Below, one piece after another: positions 20,001 to 27,610 of a stretch of DNA of 64,000 bases; positions within the stretch are counted from its first letter, which is position 1; the number at the start of each line of letters is the position of its first letter. The position numbers were made by a program, and so were the translations under genes. Source of the DNA: Lepidostoma basale (lineage: Eukaryota > Arthropoda > Insecta > Trichoptera > Lepidostomatidae); assembly GCA_022606425.2 (NCBI GenBank), contig JAHDVF020001351.1, positions 1-64,000 of the forward strand, read 5' to 3'. The notes below the pieces were generated by a model that was not told the DNA's origin, ran no database searches, and saw only the letters and a program-made list of their open reading frames with translations.

Positions 20001-20164
20001 GTTTCGAAGAGGAAACCAAGCCGACCAAAGAAGACTGCGAAGGTGGCAGCACGGACAACGTGCAGAACTGGCTTGCTGTTGCCAAGAGAAAGCTGAGTGT
20101 CCCAAACGGCCCTTCCAGCAAATACATCGATACACTTAAAATCAATAGGAAACTAAGTATTTAA
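7960..20164 (+). CDS. Tret1-like: Facilitated trehalose/sugar transporter, Tret1-like (MFS), four exons
   Basis: Join of 7960-8025, 11560-11689, 16923-17108 and 19035-20164 gives about 503 residues, the usual length of insect Tret1-like proteins. The family moves trehalose or other sugars across the plasma membrane by facilitated diffusion through 12 helices. Visible motifs: GGVMVDGLGRK (80-90), GRFITG (119-124), YIYVAEVATPSSRG (134-147), PESP (195-198), QELSG (268-272) before YY in helix 7, GELYPQKIRG (375-384) and PETKG (437-441). Intron phases 0, 1 and 1 agree on both sides of each junction, with GT/AG borders. No stops or frameshifts, so it looks functional. Introns of 3534, 5233 and 1926 bp are full of transposons. 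The substrate is not decided by sequence; exon 1 is the least certain part. Confidence 0.88.
8053..8372 (-). mobile_element. LINE-A 3' fragment in transporter intron 1
   Basis: Starts with (CTAA)n, ACATCACGCC and GGGGTAGGC, and runs back through the RRACMTQCMNVEE and GHMERIN coding region on the - strand. Frames are broken. Confidence 0.65.
8373..8725. other. Intron 1 sequence, nothing recognised
   Basis: A+T-rich, with a short LINE-A-like trace near 8650 (TTCATACATCGTAACACGC). Confidence 0.4.
8728..8835 (-). repeat. Fb3 repeat with hammerhead-like core
   Basis: On the - strand: CTGATGA, unpaired A, stem II GGGC/GTCC (one G-U), AAAA in place of GAAA, then ACATGT. The lost G12 should abolish cleavage. 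The repeat directly precedes a LINE-A copy. Confidence 0.55.
8836..9362 (+). mobile_element. LINE-A 3' part, one of the better copies
   Basis: Open from 8842 to the TAG at 9118: VLVPTLMYGSEAWNWQKKDE, then MRSLRRMCGRTIYD, then RKECRAEEGIMNKI and LRWFGHMERMDG. Coding continues past the stop with VYVNDVNGVRSRGRPRKTWH and a Cys-rich end. The tail is (TTTG)n. This is the region after the RT domain; the catalytic part is missing. Confidence 0.75.
9513..9558. other. Perfect 21-bp hairpin with a flanking third copy
   Basis: Arms TCACTTACGACAATATGGCTC and complement around ATGA. A further near copy (GAGCCATATTGCCGTAAGCGA) follows at about 9573-9593. Confidence 0.7.
9600..10220. other. Intron 1 sequence with an Fb1 remnant
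   Basis: Mostly unrecognised. At 10110-10170 an Fb1 flank is visible (TTTATTGTTTCTTGAACAAT, GATGTAAAACTGCATATT). Confidence 0.4.
10262..10567 (+). mobile_element. SINE-A, long form, in transporter intron 1
   Basis: Parallel to the copy at 5745-6088 over its length: AAATAGACAATATGTACACC, GGTCGAAGTGTGCGCGGGAG, GAGGTTCGCAACCCATCAC, then the LINE-A-like end and (TTAG)n. Confidence 0.7.
10622..10848. repeat. Fb2 inverted pair, two 100-bp arms
   Basis: Arms 10622-10721 and 10749-10848 are near-perfect complements around a 27-base spacer. Each arm carries the Fb2 hammerhead-like block with stem II GCCAAC/GTTGGC and palindromic stem III ACAGCTGT followed by C. The sequence TTTTGGCCGAAACACTATGA precedes the left arm. 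Confidence 0.75.
10744..10790 (+). ncRNA. Hammerhead-like motif (Fb2)
   Basis: CTGATGA (10746-10752) is the exact consensus core. It is followed by one unpaired T, stem II GCCAAC with GTTAGC (one mismatch; GTTGGC in the other arm), GAAA (10770-10773), ACAGCTGT and C. Stem I is not well paired here, so this copy is probably inactive as a monomer. Confidence 0.55.
10870..10992 (+). mobile_element. LINE-A fragment
   Basis: Encodes KMAVHNGVLLPTLMYGSEAW, NWQKKDESKINSVEM, then is cut off. Confidence 0.7.
11166..11338 (+). mobile_element. LINE-H C-terminal fragment
   Basis: Open frame reads NNSEVLSLGGSICPN, HMLLYLPECKTNLPMVLPV, CRAIFLLSRLISEVDL. It aligns by eye with NSAVLEGVGLFVPD and YLPATRTNLPLVTPVGRAIN of the copy at 15838-16575. 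Confidence 0.65.
11385..11460 (+). repeat. Fb1 half repeat
   Basis: AATGAAAACGTCTGTTTTC, TTCTAGAAGTTTGG and GGGAATGACATGTTTCGCC, ending just upstream of exon 2. Confidence 0.6.
11560..11689 (+). CDS. Tret1-like: Tret1-like exon 2 (residues 23-65)
   Basis: Acceptor TTTTTCTAG ends at 11559; donor GTAAAT starts at 11690. Encodes VLAALAAQSINISVGLCQGY, SAILLPQLVN and FTAEQASWI: the first membrane helix and the following loop of the transporter. It ends in phase 1, matching exon 3. Confidence 0.9.
11692..11875 (-). mobile_element. LINE-A fragment from the end of the RT domain
   Basis: On the - strand it matches the segment encoding EFIYLGSMFT-like residues and a Lys/Glu-rich spacer, as at 57411-57550. 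Starts right after the exon 2 donor. Confidence 0.55.
12000..12630 (+). mobile_element. LINE-A fragment split by a mariner element
   Basis: Left piece AAGGAATATAGAGCGGAAGA, right piece TTATGAACAGAATTATTAAA then GGATCACTGCGTTGG: contiguous in other LINE-A copies (for example 9020-9080). The break is at a TA dinucleotide duplicated on both sides. Confidence 0.75.
12060..12561 (+). mobile_element. Mariner-family element, internally deleted
   Basis: A 502-bp element flanked by TA duplications at 12058-12059 and 12562-12563. Inverted ends TAGGGTGTTATTTAGAG and TAAGGTGTTTTTAGAGG. The frame from 12162 gives the N-terminal helix-turn-helix MHKLTTEQSLQIVKNYFENH and HNRPSEQVIRKTMDRFRTTY. After a deletion and frameshift, the transposase C-terminus [16 protein letters not shown] and HMPEIIFKQ ends at TAA. 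The whole catalytic core is missing. A related fragment is at 21259-21505. Non-autonomous, possibly still mobilisable in trans. Confidence 0.85.
12635..12700. repeat. Fb1 fragment
   Basis: AATATTATAAATCTTCTAGA and AAACATACG, the right half of the Fb1 palindrome. Confidence 0.45.
12701..13134. other. Intron 2 sequence, nothing recognised
   Basis: No frame or repeat end recognised. Confidence 0.4.
13135..13800 (+). mobile_element. LINE-D fragment split by LINE-E
   Basis: Left piece encodes an LCITENPNAKKSTLRS-like stretch and ends at GTAGCCGGCCCTTC; right piece continues with AGCTTGGAACAATCTTCCTC. The copy at 17322-17795 shows the uninterrupted form, GTAGCCGGTCCATCAGCTTG. Confidence 0.75.
13281..13744 (-). 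mobile_element. LINE-E fragment with 11-bp target duplication
   Basis: Inserted in LINE-D with GCCGGCCCTTC at 13270-13280 and 13745-13755. On the - strand it encodes KVYEACVLPVGTYGLETVTL, QRAMLGISLRDRVRND, then ATLKWQWAGHVARSPDEKW and AGRPQLRWKDDLNRHVG. The 3' end (left) is CTGAGGAA, a short form of the GAA tail seen at 39637. 5'-truncated, one frameshift. Confidence 0.8.
13870..14483 (-). mobile_element. Penelope-like element, C-terminus and 3' repeat
   Basis: On the - strand 14483-14330 reads TLHIGHKCPKSQKLDKLEIL, EINRLKYNTPDQVVLNDQIL, FVHSPLLYPI and stops. The LH..H..KLDKLEILEI order matches the GIY-YIG C-terminus of Penelope-like elements and parallels the remnant at 4418-4752. About 380 bp downstream, on the same strand, lies an ACCGGT-type hammerhead-like motif. 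An Fb1 repeat cuts the 5' side. This is the second coding remnant in the window with such a motif after it. Confidence 0.75.
13908..13950 (-). ncRNA. Hammerhead-like motif of the Penelope remnant
   Basis: On the - strand: CTGTCGA (A6 changed to T), unpaired T, stem II GCCAG/CTGGC (5 of 5 pairs), GAAA, palindromic ACCGGT, cleavage base C. The changed A6 suggests an inactive copy. Confidence 0.55.
14484..14610. repeat. Fb1 half repeat
   Basis: TTTGATAATGCGTTAAACAG, GCGAAACGTGTCA, TTTAATTCGTATTAATTATT and TTACATCATTGTTCAAAAA. Confidence 0.55.
14800..14930 (-). repeat. Fb2 repeat with hammerhead-like core
   Basis: On the - strand: exact CTGATGA core (14898-14904), two bases, stem II TCAAC/GTTGA around ATTG, then GAAACAGCTGTC. 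In stem II both strands differ from the 10.7-kb copy (GCCAAC to UCAAC, GUUGGC to GUUGA), so pairing is kept. Confidence 0.55.
14931..15837. other. Intron 2 sequence, nothing recognised
   Basis: About 900 bp of A+T-rich DNA without repeat ends or coding signal. Confidence 0.4.
15838..16575 (-). mobile_element. LINE-H C-terminal region with GATTT tail
   Basis: A 202-codon open frame on the - strand (16574-15966): YKSALIFHSLDSLENRRTLH, MMWLHKIIHFKID, then LRRDGHLVTHFFKLIRGYIE, YLPATRTNLPLVTPVGRAIN and SEIDVFHISDGTFRGQ. The 3' end carries (GATTT)n. This is the post-RT part of a jockey/CR1-like LINE; the RT motifs are absent. A stretch CRRECMTRYMNVYNAREVCQ in the middle resembles the LINE-A C-terminus, so the copy looks chimeric. 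Confidence 0.7.
16580..16868 (-). mobile_element. M2 non-autonomous element
   Basis: Complement of the M2 block: TATCTCAATAGAGACGAAGA, CTTATGACCTGTCATTG, AACATTCCCCATTCC and CCACGTCTGACAAAATTT. It ends 55 bp before exon 3. Confidence 0.6.
16923..17108 (+). CDS. Tret1-like: Tret1-like exon 3 (residues 66-128)
   Basis: Acceptor TTTCACAG ends at 16922; donor GTAAGA starts at 17109. Encodes SLGVISNPIGALLGGVMVDG, LGRKSTLQAIVLPGLVGWST and YAGLCIGRFITGFTI: helices 2 to 4 with the G...D.GRK loop motif. It begins and ends in phase 1. Confidence 0.93.
17186..17880 (+). mobile_element. SINE-T (tRNA-derived), interrupted by LINE-D
   Basis: The head has an A-box-like GCGGCCGAGTGG and a B-box-like GGATTCGATTCC. 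The body has GAATTCACGTGACAATAAAA and CTATCACATGTCACGAGAA. The 3' part resumes after LINE-D with TATAATACCCTTTACATCGA, GATGTAAAGAGCTATTCAAC and (AAT)n. The copy at 46388-46612 shows the uninterrupted order. Confidence 0.7.
17322..17795 (+). mobile_element. LINE-D C-terminal fragment with ATT tail
   Basis: Open frame 17320-17643: YKLCWRVFKVLHGMAPSYIS, RKSTLRSANSSAIGRL, then NFGDRAFAVAGPSAWNNLPL and SKLKTHLFHISYP. This is the conserved end of CR1/jockey-like RT proteins. The 3'UTR has TTAATGCGCCCTTGAGGTGA and (ATT)n. Confidence 0.75.
17881..18361. other. Intron 3 sequence with a LINE-A trace
   Basis: At 17985-18065 a - strand LINE-A trace is visible (AGTGCACTGTCCACTCC, TTGTAAACATACTTCG). The rest was not recognised. 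Confidence 0.4.
18363..18931. mobile_element. GTGG element, composite of two or more units
   Basis: A complete unit (18363 to about 18634, ends GCCGTGCCAAACTG and GTGTGGCACGGC) is followed by a second, rearranged partial unit ending at GTGGCACGGCC. The word CACCAACCGTGGGCTCCACA occurs three times, or nearly so. The long open frames across it are accidental. Confidence 0.65.
19035..20164 (+). CDS. Tret1-like: Tret1-like exon 4 (residues 128-503 and stop)
   Basis: Acceptor TTCTGTTCCAG ends at 19034. Carries helices 4-12 and the cytoplasmic tail: YIYVAEVATPSSRG, PESPLWLASKGRVKEA, FQELSGIYVILYYAVDFF, GELYPQKIRG and PETKGKSLTEI. The tail after PETKG is about 62 residues, rich in Lys, Asp and Ser. 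Stop TAA at 20162-20164. Confidence 0.95.
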
Positions 20165-20261
20165 ACCACTCTTATCAGTACCTTAATAATATTATTTTAA
20201 CTAGCGAAAATCAGAAAAAGGATTCGCAGATCATCTAAAAAAGTATTTATCATATATTAAT

Positions 20262-20267
20262 AATAAA
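20262..20267 (+). promoter_or_regulatory. Candidate polyadenylation signal AATAAA
   Basis: AATAAA lies 98 bp after the transporter stop. A second AATAAA at 20756-20761 is possible but lies beyond a LINE fragment. Confidence 0.5.
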
Positions 20268-20299
20268 GTTATTGGAAAACTCAAGGAGTTTATAAATAG

Positions 20300-20625
20300 A
20301 TTCCTTGGCTCAATATTCAAGATCTTTTGGTCCAAACAGTGTAAAATGCCGTTCTCTGGGCCGTGGTAGGCGAAAAGCCAATCCGATAACAAGTTGTCAC
20401 ACCCTGAGAGCATCGCTCAGGGCACACTAGACTGGTCCCCTGTAGAAAGTAGATCTAGAGCCACCTGAAGAAGAACCCTGCAGGACGAGGTTAAAGCAAA
20501 AGGCCTCACTTGGGATGATGTTAGGCATCAGGCGTGCGATAGAGTCGGCGGAGAAGGTTCATTGAGCCCCTATGGACCACGGAGGTGGTCCATAGGGACA
20601 GGACAAGAATAAGAGATAAAGGATT
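20300..20625 (+). mobile_element. LINE 3' fragment
   Basis: Broken frame RRTLQDEVKAKGLTWDDVRH and QACDRVG, then RFIEPLW-like, the C-terminal signature of several arthropod non-LTR elements. Near the 3' end is a perfect 13-bp hairpin. Confidence 0.5.
20568..20597. other. 13-bp perfect hairpin
   Basis: CCCTATGGACCAC, loop GGAG, then GTGGTCCATAGGG. It lies at the end of the LINE fragment, downstream of the transporter; any role is unknown. Confidence 0.6.
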
Positions 20626-21104
20626 TTTTTTAAATGAGATTCTAGTTTCTTGGATGAAAGTTTTTTTTTACACAGCTGATTGAGAATTATATTTTTTTAT
20701 ATACTCGTATTTATTTGAAGACATGTGATTTACATTAAGATTTTTCGGATAGAAAAATAAACATATATAAAGAATAATGTTTAATGTACATATTAATAAT
20801 ATGAAATATGCCTAGTATTTTTGCCCTCTCATAAGATAAATTTTTTAAATAAATATTTTTAAATACACAAAAATGCTTAGTGTTATGTAAGTAGCGAATT
20901 ATTATTTACTAAATTTCAATTAAATACTGCAATTTTGATTGCAATTTTTAACTGAATTCTGTGATATAGAAAAACATTGTATATAAATTACTTGCGTAAA
21001 TAAAAAAAGTTATTTTTTAATGTGTAAAATTATCAACAATTGCCCAAGCAATGGTATAAAAATCCGTATCATATATGATATAATATATAATGTATGTAAT
21101 GTCG
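20626..21104. other. A+T-rich DNA, no gene seen
   Basis: Includes the alternative AATAAA at 20756-20761; otherwise low complexity. Confidence 0.4.
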
Positions 21105-21232
21105 GCCACTATAAATGAATGCTGAAGAATCGAGAAATATTTCGAGTATAATATTTCAATGAAGAATAATGTGGCGGTCCGTTCTTTCTGCTTACCCCTT
21201 CGGAGAGAAGGCGTAATGGTTAGTTAGTTTAT
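21105..21232 (+). mobile_element. LINE-A 3' tail
   Basis: GGTCCGTTCTTTCTGCTTAC, CCCTTCGGAGAGAAGGCGTA, then a TTAG-type tail. Confidence 0.6.
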
Positions 21233-21258
21233 CAAATAAGATATTATGAAGTCAAAAC

Positions 21259-21505
21259 GACATATATAGAGTGTTTTTTTAGAGGTATTCAATACATATT
21301 TAAAATGAAAAAAATAAACACATTTAAATAATGATGTCTATGATATTAGCTTTATTTATTATTCGTAGATAATTTTATGCCATTATTGTTTAAATATGAT
21401 TTCGGGCATATGAGCGTCACGGCTAGCCGAATGAAGCGCAATCGTGAAATCCAATTTTCGACAATTGTCGTCTTTGTGAATGCGTATTATCCACTAGAGT
21501 GTACG
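21259..21505 (-). mobile_element. Mariner-family fragment
   Basis: The right end (plus-strand left) has the inverted end GTGTTTTTTTAGAGGTATTC. On the - strand the C-terminal codons for MPEIIFKQ and stop, and CGACAATTGTCGAAAATTGG, match the element at 12060-12561. It is cut off by the (TA)n tract. Confidence 0.7.
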
Positions 21506-22074
<569 letters not shown>

Positions 22075-22107
22075 CATCGTGTAAATGTAATATATTAAAC
22101 ACAAACA

Positions 22108-22345
22108 AATAAATAAACCATTACGCCGTTTCCCTGGAAGGGTATGCAGAGACAATAGTCCGCCACACTTTTCAATATCCTGATATTTCTCTGCAATCCT
22201 ATAGCGAGTTTTACACGCAAGTCGTTTCTTTAGATTTCCAATATGGCCAACCTTCTAAATTGTATAAATTTGGTCATGCCATGTTTTCCTCGGTATTTAT
22301 CGACTCCGTACCCCCACTCATATCGTTTCTCATAATTTTTTTGTT
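22108..22345 (-). mobile_element. LINE-A 3' fragment
   Basis: Complement of the 3' end: ACCATTACGCCGTTTCCCTG, then the TGGTCATGCCATGTTTTCCT box for the RPRKTWHDQ-type coding end. Confidence 0.65.
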
Positions 22346-22510
22346 CCATTTGAATATCAGTATTAATATTAAAATACCGTATAATTATACACATTAAAAG
22401 ATGTAAAGATTTATAATTATTATATAAGTATAAATTATAATAATACTTTTCTTTTTTTACGATTGATCAAAATGTTATATTGTAAATGAATGTTTAAAAC
22501 ATTTATTATG
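22346..22510. other. A+T-rich spacer
   Basis: Nothing recognised. Confidence 0.4.
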
Positions 22511-22518
22511 GTATGGAT

Positions 22519-22787
22519 CAGTGGTTCCCAAACTGTTTTGTCCCGTAGACCCCCTGCTGATATCTTTTATTTTGTGCAGACCCCCTACTTTCGTAATATT
22601 AATTTTTACAAATTCACCTATAACTATAAAAAGAGTTTATCCGATTTTCAGAAATGAGTAAAAAAAGGTGACAACGAAAAATATTCATAGTCATAAAAAT
22701 GTGTCACAATTTTTTATATTAAACCTTGAGCGGACCCCCTGACATGAATGATTCCAGGGACCCATGGGGACGCTTTGGGAACCACTG
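22519..22787. mobile_element. hAT non-autonomous element (269 bp)
   Basis: Ends CAGTGGTTCCCAAACTG and TTTGGGAACCACTG, flanked by 8-bp duplications GTATGGAT (22511-22518) and GTATAGAT (22788-22795, one difference). Internal repeats of AGACCCCCT/GGACCCCCT. No transposase frame. Confidence 0.85.
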
Positions 22788-22795
22788 GTATAGAT

Positions 22796-23380
22796 AGACA
22801 AAAAGTGAGAAAGAAAAAAACAATTAAAATATTTGTTTTGTTTCTTAATTTATATATTGTAATATATTAAAATTATTAAGTATAATTAAGTTATATTTAC
22901 GAAGCTAGAATCAGATATTTTTTTAATTTCATGTACCTGTATAAACACAAATGACTACGTGAAACAATAATGACGTCATAAAAAATATTTCTTATACTAA
23001 TAAAATGTAAAATATTATTAAAGAAAATGAATTAAATAAAAATGTTAAAGGCAATTGGAATAAAAAAATACTCTGAATTAATTTTATTGTTATGGAATGA
23101 TTGCCAAATATTACAAAAGGTTACTATTTTTTATATTATTGTTTAATAGTTCCTGAGAGATGAATGGATATTTTTGGTTGTGTAAATTTAATTTAATAAA
23201 TGTTTTAAAACGAGAAAACTTATTTTATTCTTCCTATACATAATTAAAATTAAAATGCTAAAACAGTGGTTGCAAACAGGTGGTCTAACCGAAGGTATTA
23301 ACCGAGTTATTGAGCTTGATTATATGTTTAACCTTATATTAAGAGGAAAAAAAATACTTTCAAATGTATAATATAACCAG
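22796..23380. other. A+T-rich DNA, no gene seen
   Basis: No repeat end or coding signal recognised. Confidence 0.4.
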
Positions 23381-23860
23381 CGGATCCAACAGACGTTGTC
23401 CTGTCCGAACGTTGGCTTGCTTGCTATTAGCTGGTTTAGCAAACGTGATTTCAACATGTTTTGTCGATGAATAATACACTCAATATGCACGCAATTGTGA
23501 TACATGCCATATACATGGAATATCAAAACACGGCGAACAGAATTTTAAATTACGCCACGCTACAACGCAAGTGATTTGCGCATGCTTCAAAATCAAATAC
23601 AACTTAATTCGACATTAGCGCCATCTATGGTAAACAAACATAACTATGAATTATTATCAGAAGGTCAATAATTCATGATCTTCCCAGAATAATTTTAACG
23701 GTCATCTACCGGGTCCATTTGTGAATCTAAATCATCTAGAGACCCACTTGAATACACACAAAAAATTTCATCAAAATCGGTCCAGCCGTTTGGAAGTTGT
23801 TTAACTGCATTCGCCCGTACAGAAGAACTATATAATACAATTGTTATACAAAAACAAAGT
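23381..23860. repeat. Probable dispersed repeat
   Basis: Contains TTAGCGCCATCTATGG and TCATCAAAATCGGTCCAGCC, words common in insect dispersed repeats. Boundaries and class are not resolved. Confidence 0.35.
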
Positions 23861-23864
23861 TATT

Positions 23865-23940
23865 CAATTTAACAGTTTAAAATGTTGAGGTATCATACTG
23901 TTTCGGCCAAAACAATGGACTATTTAATTTAAATTTGGTA
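23865..23940 (-). repeat. Fb2 fragment
   Basis: AATGTTGAGGTATCATACTG and TTTCGGCCAAAACAATGGAC, the complement of the block preceding the 10.6-kb Fb2 pair. Confidence 0.5.
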
Positions 23941-24289
23941 TTAAATTAACCTTCTGGTCATGTAAAGAATTTTACTTGTTCATATATGAAGAAGAAAATT
24001 TTTTAAGCCTGCGTTTAAAATAAAACCGTTGGGCAGTACATCGAACAGCTCTCTTGAGTAAATCGGTTCTTCAAAGTGGTTGAGACTCATCTAAACGTCA
24101 CGCACACTCCTGGACTAAGAGTATCATTCCCGCTTAATGTCTTAACTGTCCCTATTACACAAAAGATTTGGTCTGTCGTCCAAGCTAAATATAGGGATGC
24201 CACAAGTTTCGATGTTATAAAAAAACGTTAACCGAAAACAAAATACATATTAGTAAGTAACACAAGGGGTTCAAAAGGGTAGTAGGGCT
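23941..24289. other. No gene seen
   Basis: Unrecognised sequence between repeats. Confidence 0.35.
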
Positions 24290-24672
24290 ACGATGGGGTG
24301 TGTTTTGCTGGAAAATATGCCTCTACAAAATGTCGTAAGGCGCAATGTTGCATTTACAACAGCAACACTACTATCAAGTCAAACTTTCTAGCGTCCATGA
24401 GAGGTCTTTTAAAGACCCCGCGAACCCCGGGCAATGTAGTACATATTACTTAGTGCCATAGCAGATAGAGAGAGGAAGAATAGCGAGCTTCCAGCGCAAT
24501 AAAACTGGATACACCCAGCTAAGTGAAGGTAACCCCGACAGAAAATCCTCCAGAGAAGGCAATTGGATACCTCTCTAGATATTTTTCCCCAGGTCATCAC
24601 CATGAGACCTACTCAAGGGTGATAGTCAATGTAAGGGAGACCTGACAAGACACAGAAAGAAGAAGAATAAGT
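24290..24672 (+). mobile_element. LINE-B-like 3' fragment
   Basis: The end GTCAATGTAAGGGAGACCTG and GACACAGAAAGAAGAAGAAG parallels VIANVGGTRQGT and the GAAGAAG tail at 42470-42515. Upstream frames are broken. Confidence 0.45.
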
Positions 24673-24684
24673 AATACAAGTGGA

Positions 24685-24930
24685 CGTGGACACAGACAAG
24701 TGGTCTAGTGTACAAGTTCGAAGTCGTCCAGCGCTCCATGGAAAAAGCCATGCTAGGAATAACCTTGAGAAGCAGAATCAAAAATGAATCTATTCGACAA
24801 CAAACCAATGTGATTTAGGTGGCTCAATGGCTGGCCATATACGTTGGAGAACCGACAGCCAATGTGGAAGATGGGTTCTGTGCGCGAATCACATTGGAAG
24901 TGGGGATCAGTGACAGTCATAGCACTTGAC
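24685..24930 (+). mobile_element. LINE-F fragment
   Basis: Broken frame FEVVQRSMEKAMLGITLRSR and IKNESIRQQTNV, matching QRAMERAMLGITLRDRFRNE of the copy at 36468-37047. Confidence 0.55.
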
Positions 24931-24954
24931 ACTCACAAAGGTCGTCAATTATTG

Positions 24955-25075
24955 TACAAACAAACAAAACATCACGCCGTTTCTCCGCAGGGGTAGGCAG
25001 ATAGAATGGACCGCCACACTTCTCTATCCTGACACACCTCTCTAGCTTCCGACTTCTAACATGACCAACAACAAC
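24955..25075 (-). mobile_element. LINE-A 3' end, truncated
   Basis: ACATCACGCCGTTTCTCCGC and the RVWRSIL-type coding end, followed directly by another LINE-A copy. Confidence 0.6.
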
Positions 25076-25077
25076 AA

Positions 25078-25875
25078 CACCAACAAACCATCACGCCGTT
25101 TCCCCGTAGAGGTAGGTAGAGAGAATGGACCGCCACACTACTCTATCCTGGCACACCTCTCTAGATTCCTCCACATTCATACAGCGAGTCATACACGCAC
25201 GTCGATTCTTCCAACTTCTAACATTACCAACCTTTAAAATTTGATTAATTTGGTCATGCCATGTTTTCCTCGGTCTGCCTCGACTCATCATTCCATTTAC
25301 ATCATTAACGTATACTTTCTTAACCATTATTTCTCCATCCATGCGCTCCATATGTCCGAACCAACGCAGCGATCCTTAAAATTGGATTAATTTGGTCATG
25401 CCATGTTTTCCTCGGTCTACATCGACTCCGTATTCCATTTACATCGTTAACGTATACTTTCTTAACCATTCTCTATCCATCCATGCGCTCCATATGTCCG
25501 AAATTTTGGTCATGATACCTTCTTCTGCTCTACATTCCTTTGTTATATCATTTGAGATTCTGTCGTAAATCGTTCTACCACACGTATGTTACGTCTTAGA
25601 GATCTCATCTCTACCGCATTTATTCTGCTCTCATATTTCGTTTGCCAGTTCCATCCTTCGAACCAGAACTCCATTGTGAACGGCCTTTTTCGCTTTCTTT
25701 GATAATTCTTGTTTCCAACTTTTTAAAGCTCCATTCACTTTGTTACCCGCATCAACCCTTCTTTCGACAGCACTATCCGTTCGGCCATCCGCTGTGAACA
25801 TACTACCTTAATACACAAATTTACTCACCTGCTCCAAGTTCTCTTCGTTCACACTTGTGTTACAAACTGCCATTA
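25078..25875 (-). mobile_element. LINE-A copy with an internal tandem duplication
   Basis: On the - strand: MERMDGEIMVKKVYVNDVNG, RPRKTWHDQINQILKVGNV, RACMTRCMNVEESREVCQD. A ~135-bp block (TGGTCATGCCATGTTTTCCT to CATATGTCCGAA) occurs twice in tandem (25251-25365 and 25393-25501) with about 10% difference. The right part reaches the YLGSMFT region. Confidence 0.7.
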
Positions 25876-26604
25876 TTGTACGAGTATTTAGCAATAAACG
25901 TTGATTTATAACTAATTAAATATCCAATAACATATAATAAAATCTTGGTCTCGACCTGTAGATGAGCGTGCGTTCACCGCGCTCAAAGCAATGTATTAAA
26001 ATAATTAATATTCAAAGAGTTGCGTCAATAAGAAATAATTTAAAAATAGAACATGCGCCTAAAATTGTAATTATGGTTAAAGACACACAAACAAACCTCT
26101 TTTGTCTTAACTTTAAATGAATTGTAAAGAATGTATGACGTACGAATGCGTATTACGAAAGTCCACATAAATCTAAAACAATGATTGAGAGACTGAAAAA
26201 CATATTTAAATTTTATTCCGCCAGCCCTGGTGTGGAATAATCAATTATCCACCAATCAGGAAACTCGTCATATTTACAGACGTCACCCATTGGATAATGT
26301 GTAGGTCCGTATGTCCTCTGACGTTAAGAACACAGAGGCGGTCTCATATTTGAATGACCCACATAAAATATATTGTTTTATTATTTATATAACTTAAAAT
26401 AGCTTCTTAATTTATCTTAACCGAAATGCAAAGAATTAAATCTAATGAATAATAAAAAAATACGATCATGTTTATAAAACACATTGCAAAGAATATAGTA
26501 GGTACTTACATTTACCGACTTTGAAATTTAATTGTTCCAATTTATTTTAAAAGCTTTATGTTTTTTGTGTTTTAAAATGGAAAGATCCATTCGAAAGCAA
26601 TAGT
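25876..26604. other. No gene seen
   Basis: Includes a moderately G+C-rich, repeat-free piece at 26215-26350. No coding signal; probably neurobeachin intron. Confidence 0.4.
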
Positions 26605-26890
26605 AAGAAATAATTTATTTATTATCTTAAGATTTAAAAAAGAATTTCAGATATGATCTTAATTTTGTTTTTTGAAATTTTCTGGTAGATGTACATTGTA
26701 AATAATGATAATAAAAAAAAAATGAAAATTTTCTATATAATAAGTATATATTTAAATTGCTTCCGATTACGTTAATTGGCTTCGACTGGTTTCGGCAGCT
26801 TGATACCATATTCTTGTTCCAGAACATGGCAGCGAGCTGCCGAAACCGGTCGAAGCCATAAATCTTAGTGGAATTAAACTAAATACATAC
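26605..26890. repeat. Fb4 inverted pair
   Basis: Left arm GGCTTCGACTGGTTTCGGCA and right arm CTGCCGAAACCGGTCGAAGC are complements around about 45 bp. The outer part has GGTAGATGTACATTGTAAAT. Confidence 0.65.
26817..26854 (+). ncRNA. Hammerhead-like motif (Fb4)
   Basis: CAGAACA core variant, unpaired T, stem II GGCAG/CTGCC (5 of 5), GAAA, palindromic ACCGGT, C; a short stem I TTC/GAA. The U4 change of this family makes catalysis uncertain. Confidence 0.5.
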
Positions 26891-27507
26891 TGTGAAGATT
26901 TTTTTTTCATTATTCATAATATTATTACCTACTATAGTTTAGACAGACATTTCAAAAACAGTAAACACAACAATTTGGAGTGGGCTTGAAAACATATTAG
27001 GGTGAAATTCATATTGTACAAGGATGGCGGCTATTATAAATTATAAGCGACTAATCTAAATACGCAGAGTAAAAAATAAGGAAACGTCAATCATTGTAAT
27101 GTTTCAGGTCGGTACTGATGATTCATCTCTGCCGAAGAAGTGTCCACACTATCCTTATTATCTCATTAAATGTAATGAAAAATCAAGCAGGACGATAATC
27201 TGTTAGAATTGAGGGCAAATAATACATCGCTTGTGCTTGGTAACGAGCGGACAATATACTCGTAATGTTATAACTTGGTGCCGTCAAACCGACAAAAAAT
27301 CATAGTTGCTAATATAAATATTATTCAATTGATTTGATGTAAACGATGATTTATCAAGAATTTTAGTTGATTCAATACTGAGTTTCCGAACCAATCGAAA
27401 ATGGAATTATTTAAAAAAAATATTGAAAAAGAAAACATAATATAAAGATTACCGACATCTGTGTAATTTTATCAAAAGTACAAAATATATTATTTAAAAA
27501 ACCCTAC
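26891..27507. other. Neurobeachin intron sequence
   Basis: A+T-rich, no repeat recognised. The - strand donor GTAGGG starts at 27507. Confidence 0.5.
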
Positions 27508-27610
27508 CTTGTTTGCGGTATTCCATATTTGATGCCTACACCAACTCTTGGCAGAGCCTTGATCACCTTCTTCACTGTGCTCTGGTCTTGGAAGGCGAAC
27601 ATAATAGAAG
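27508..27610 (-). CDS. Nbea: Neurobeachin exon (PH domain end)
   Basis: Acceptor CTTTTAG precedes 27610; donor GTAGGG follows 27508 (- strand). 103 bp; it completes a split Thr codon and ends in phase 2 at QTR. Confidence 0.88.
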
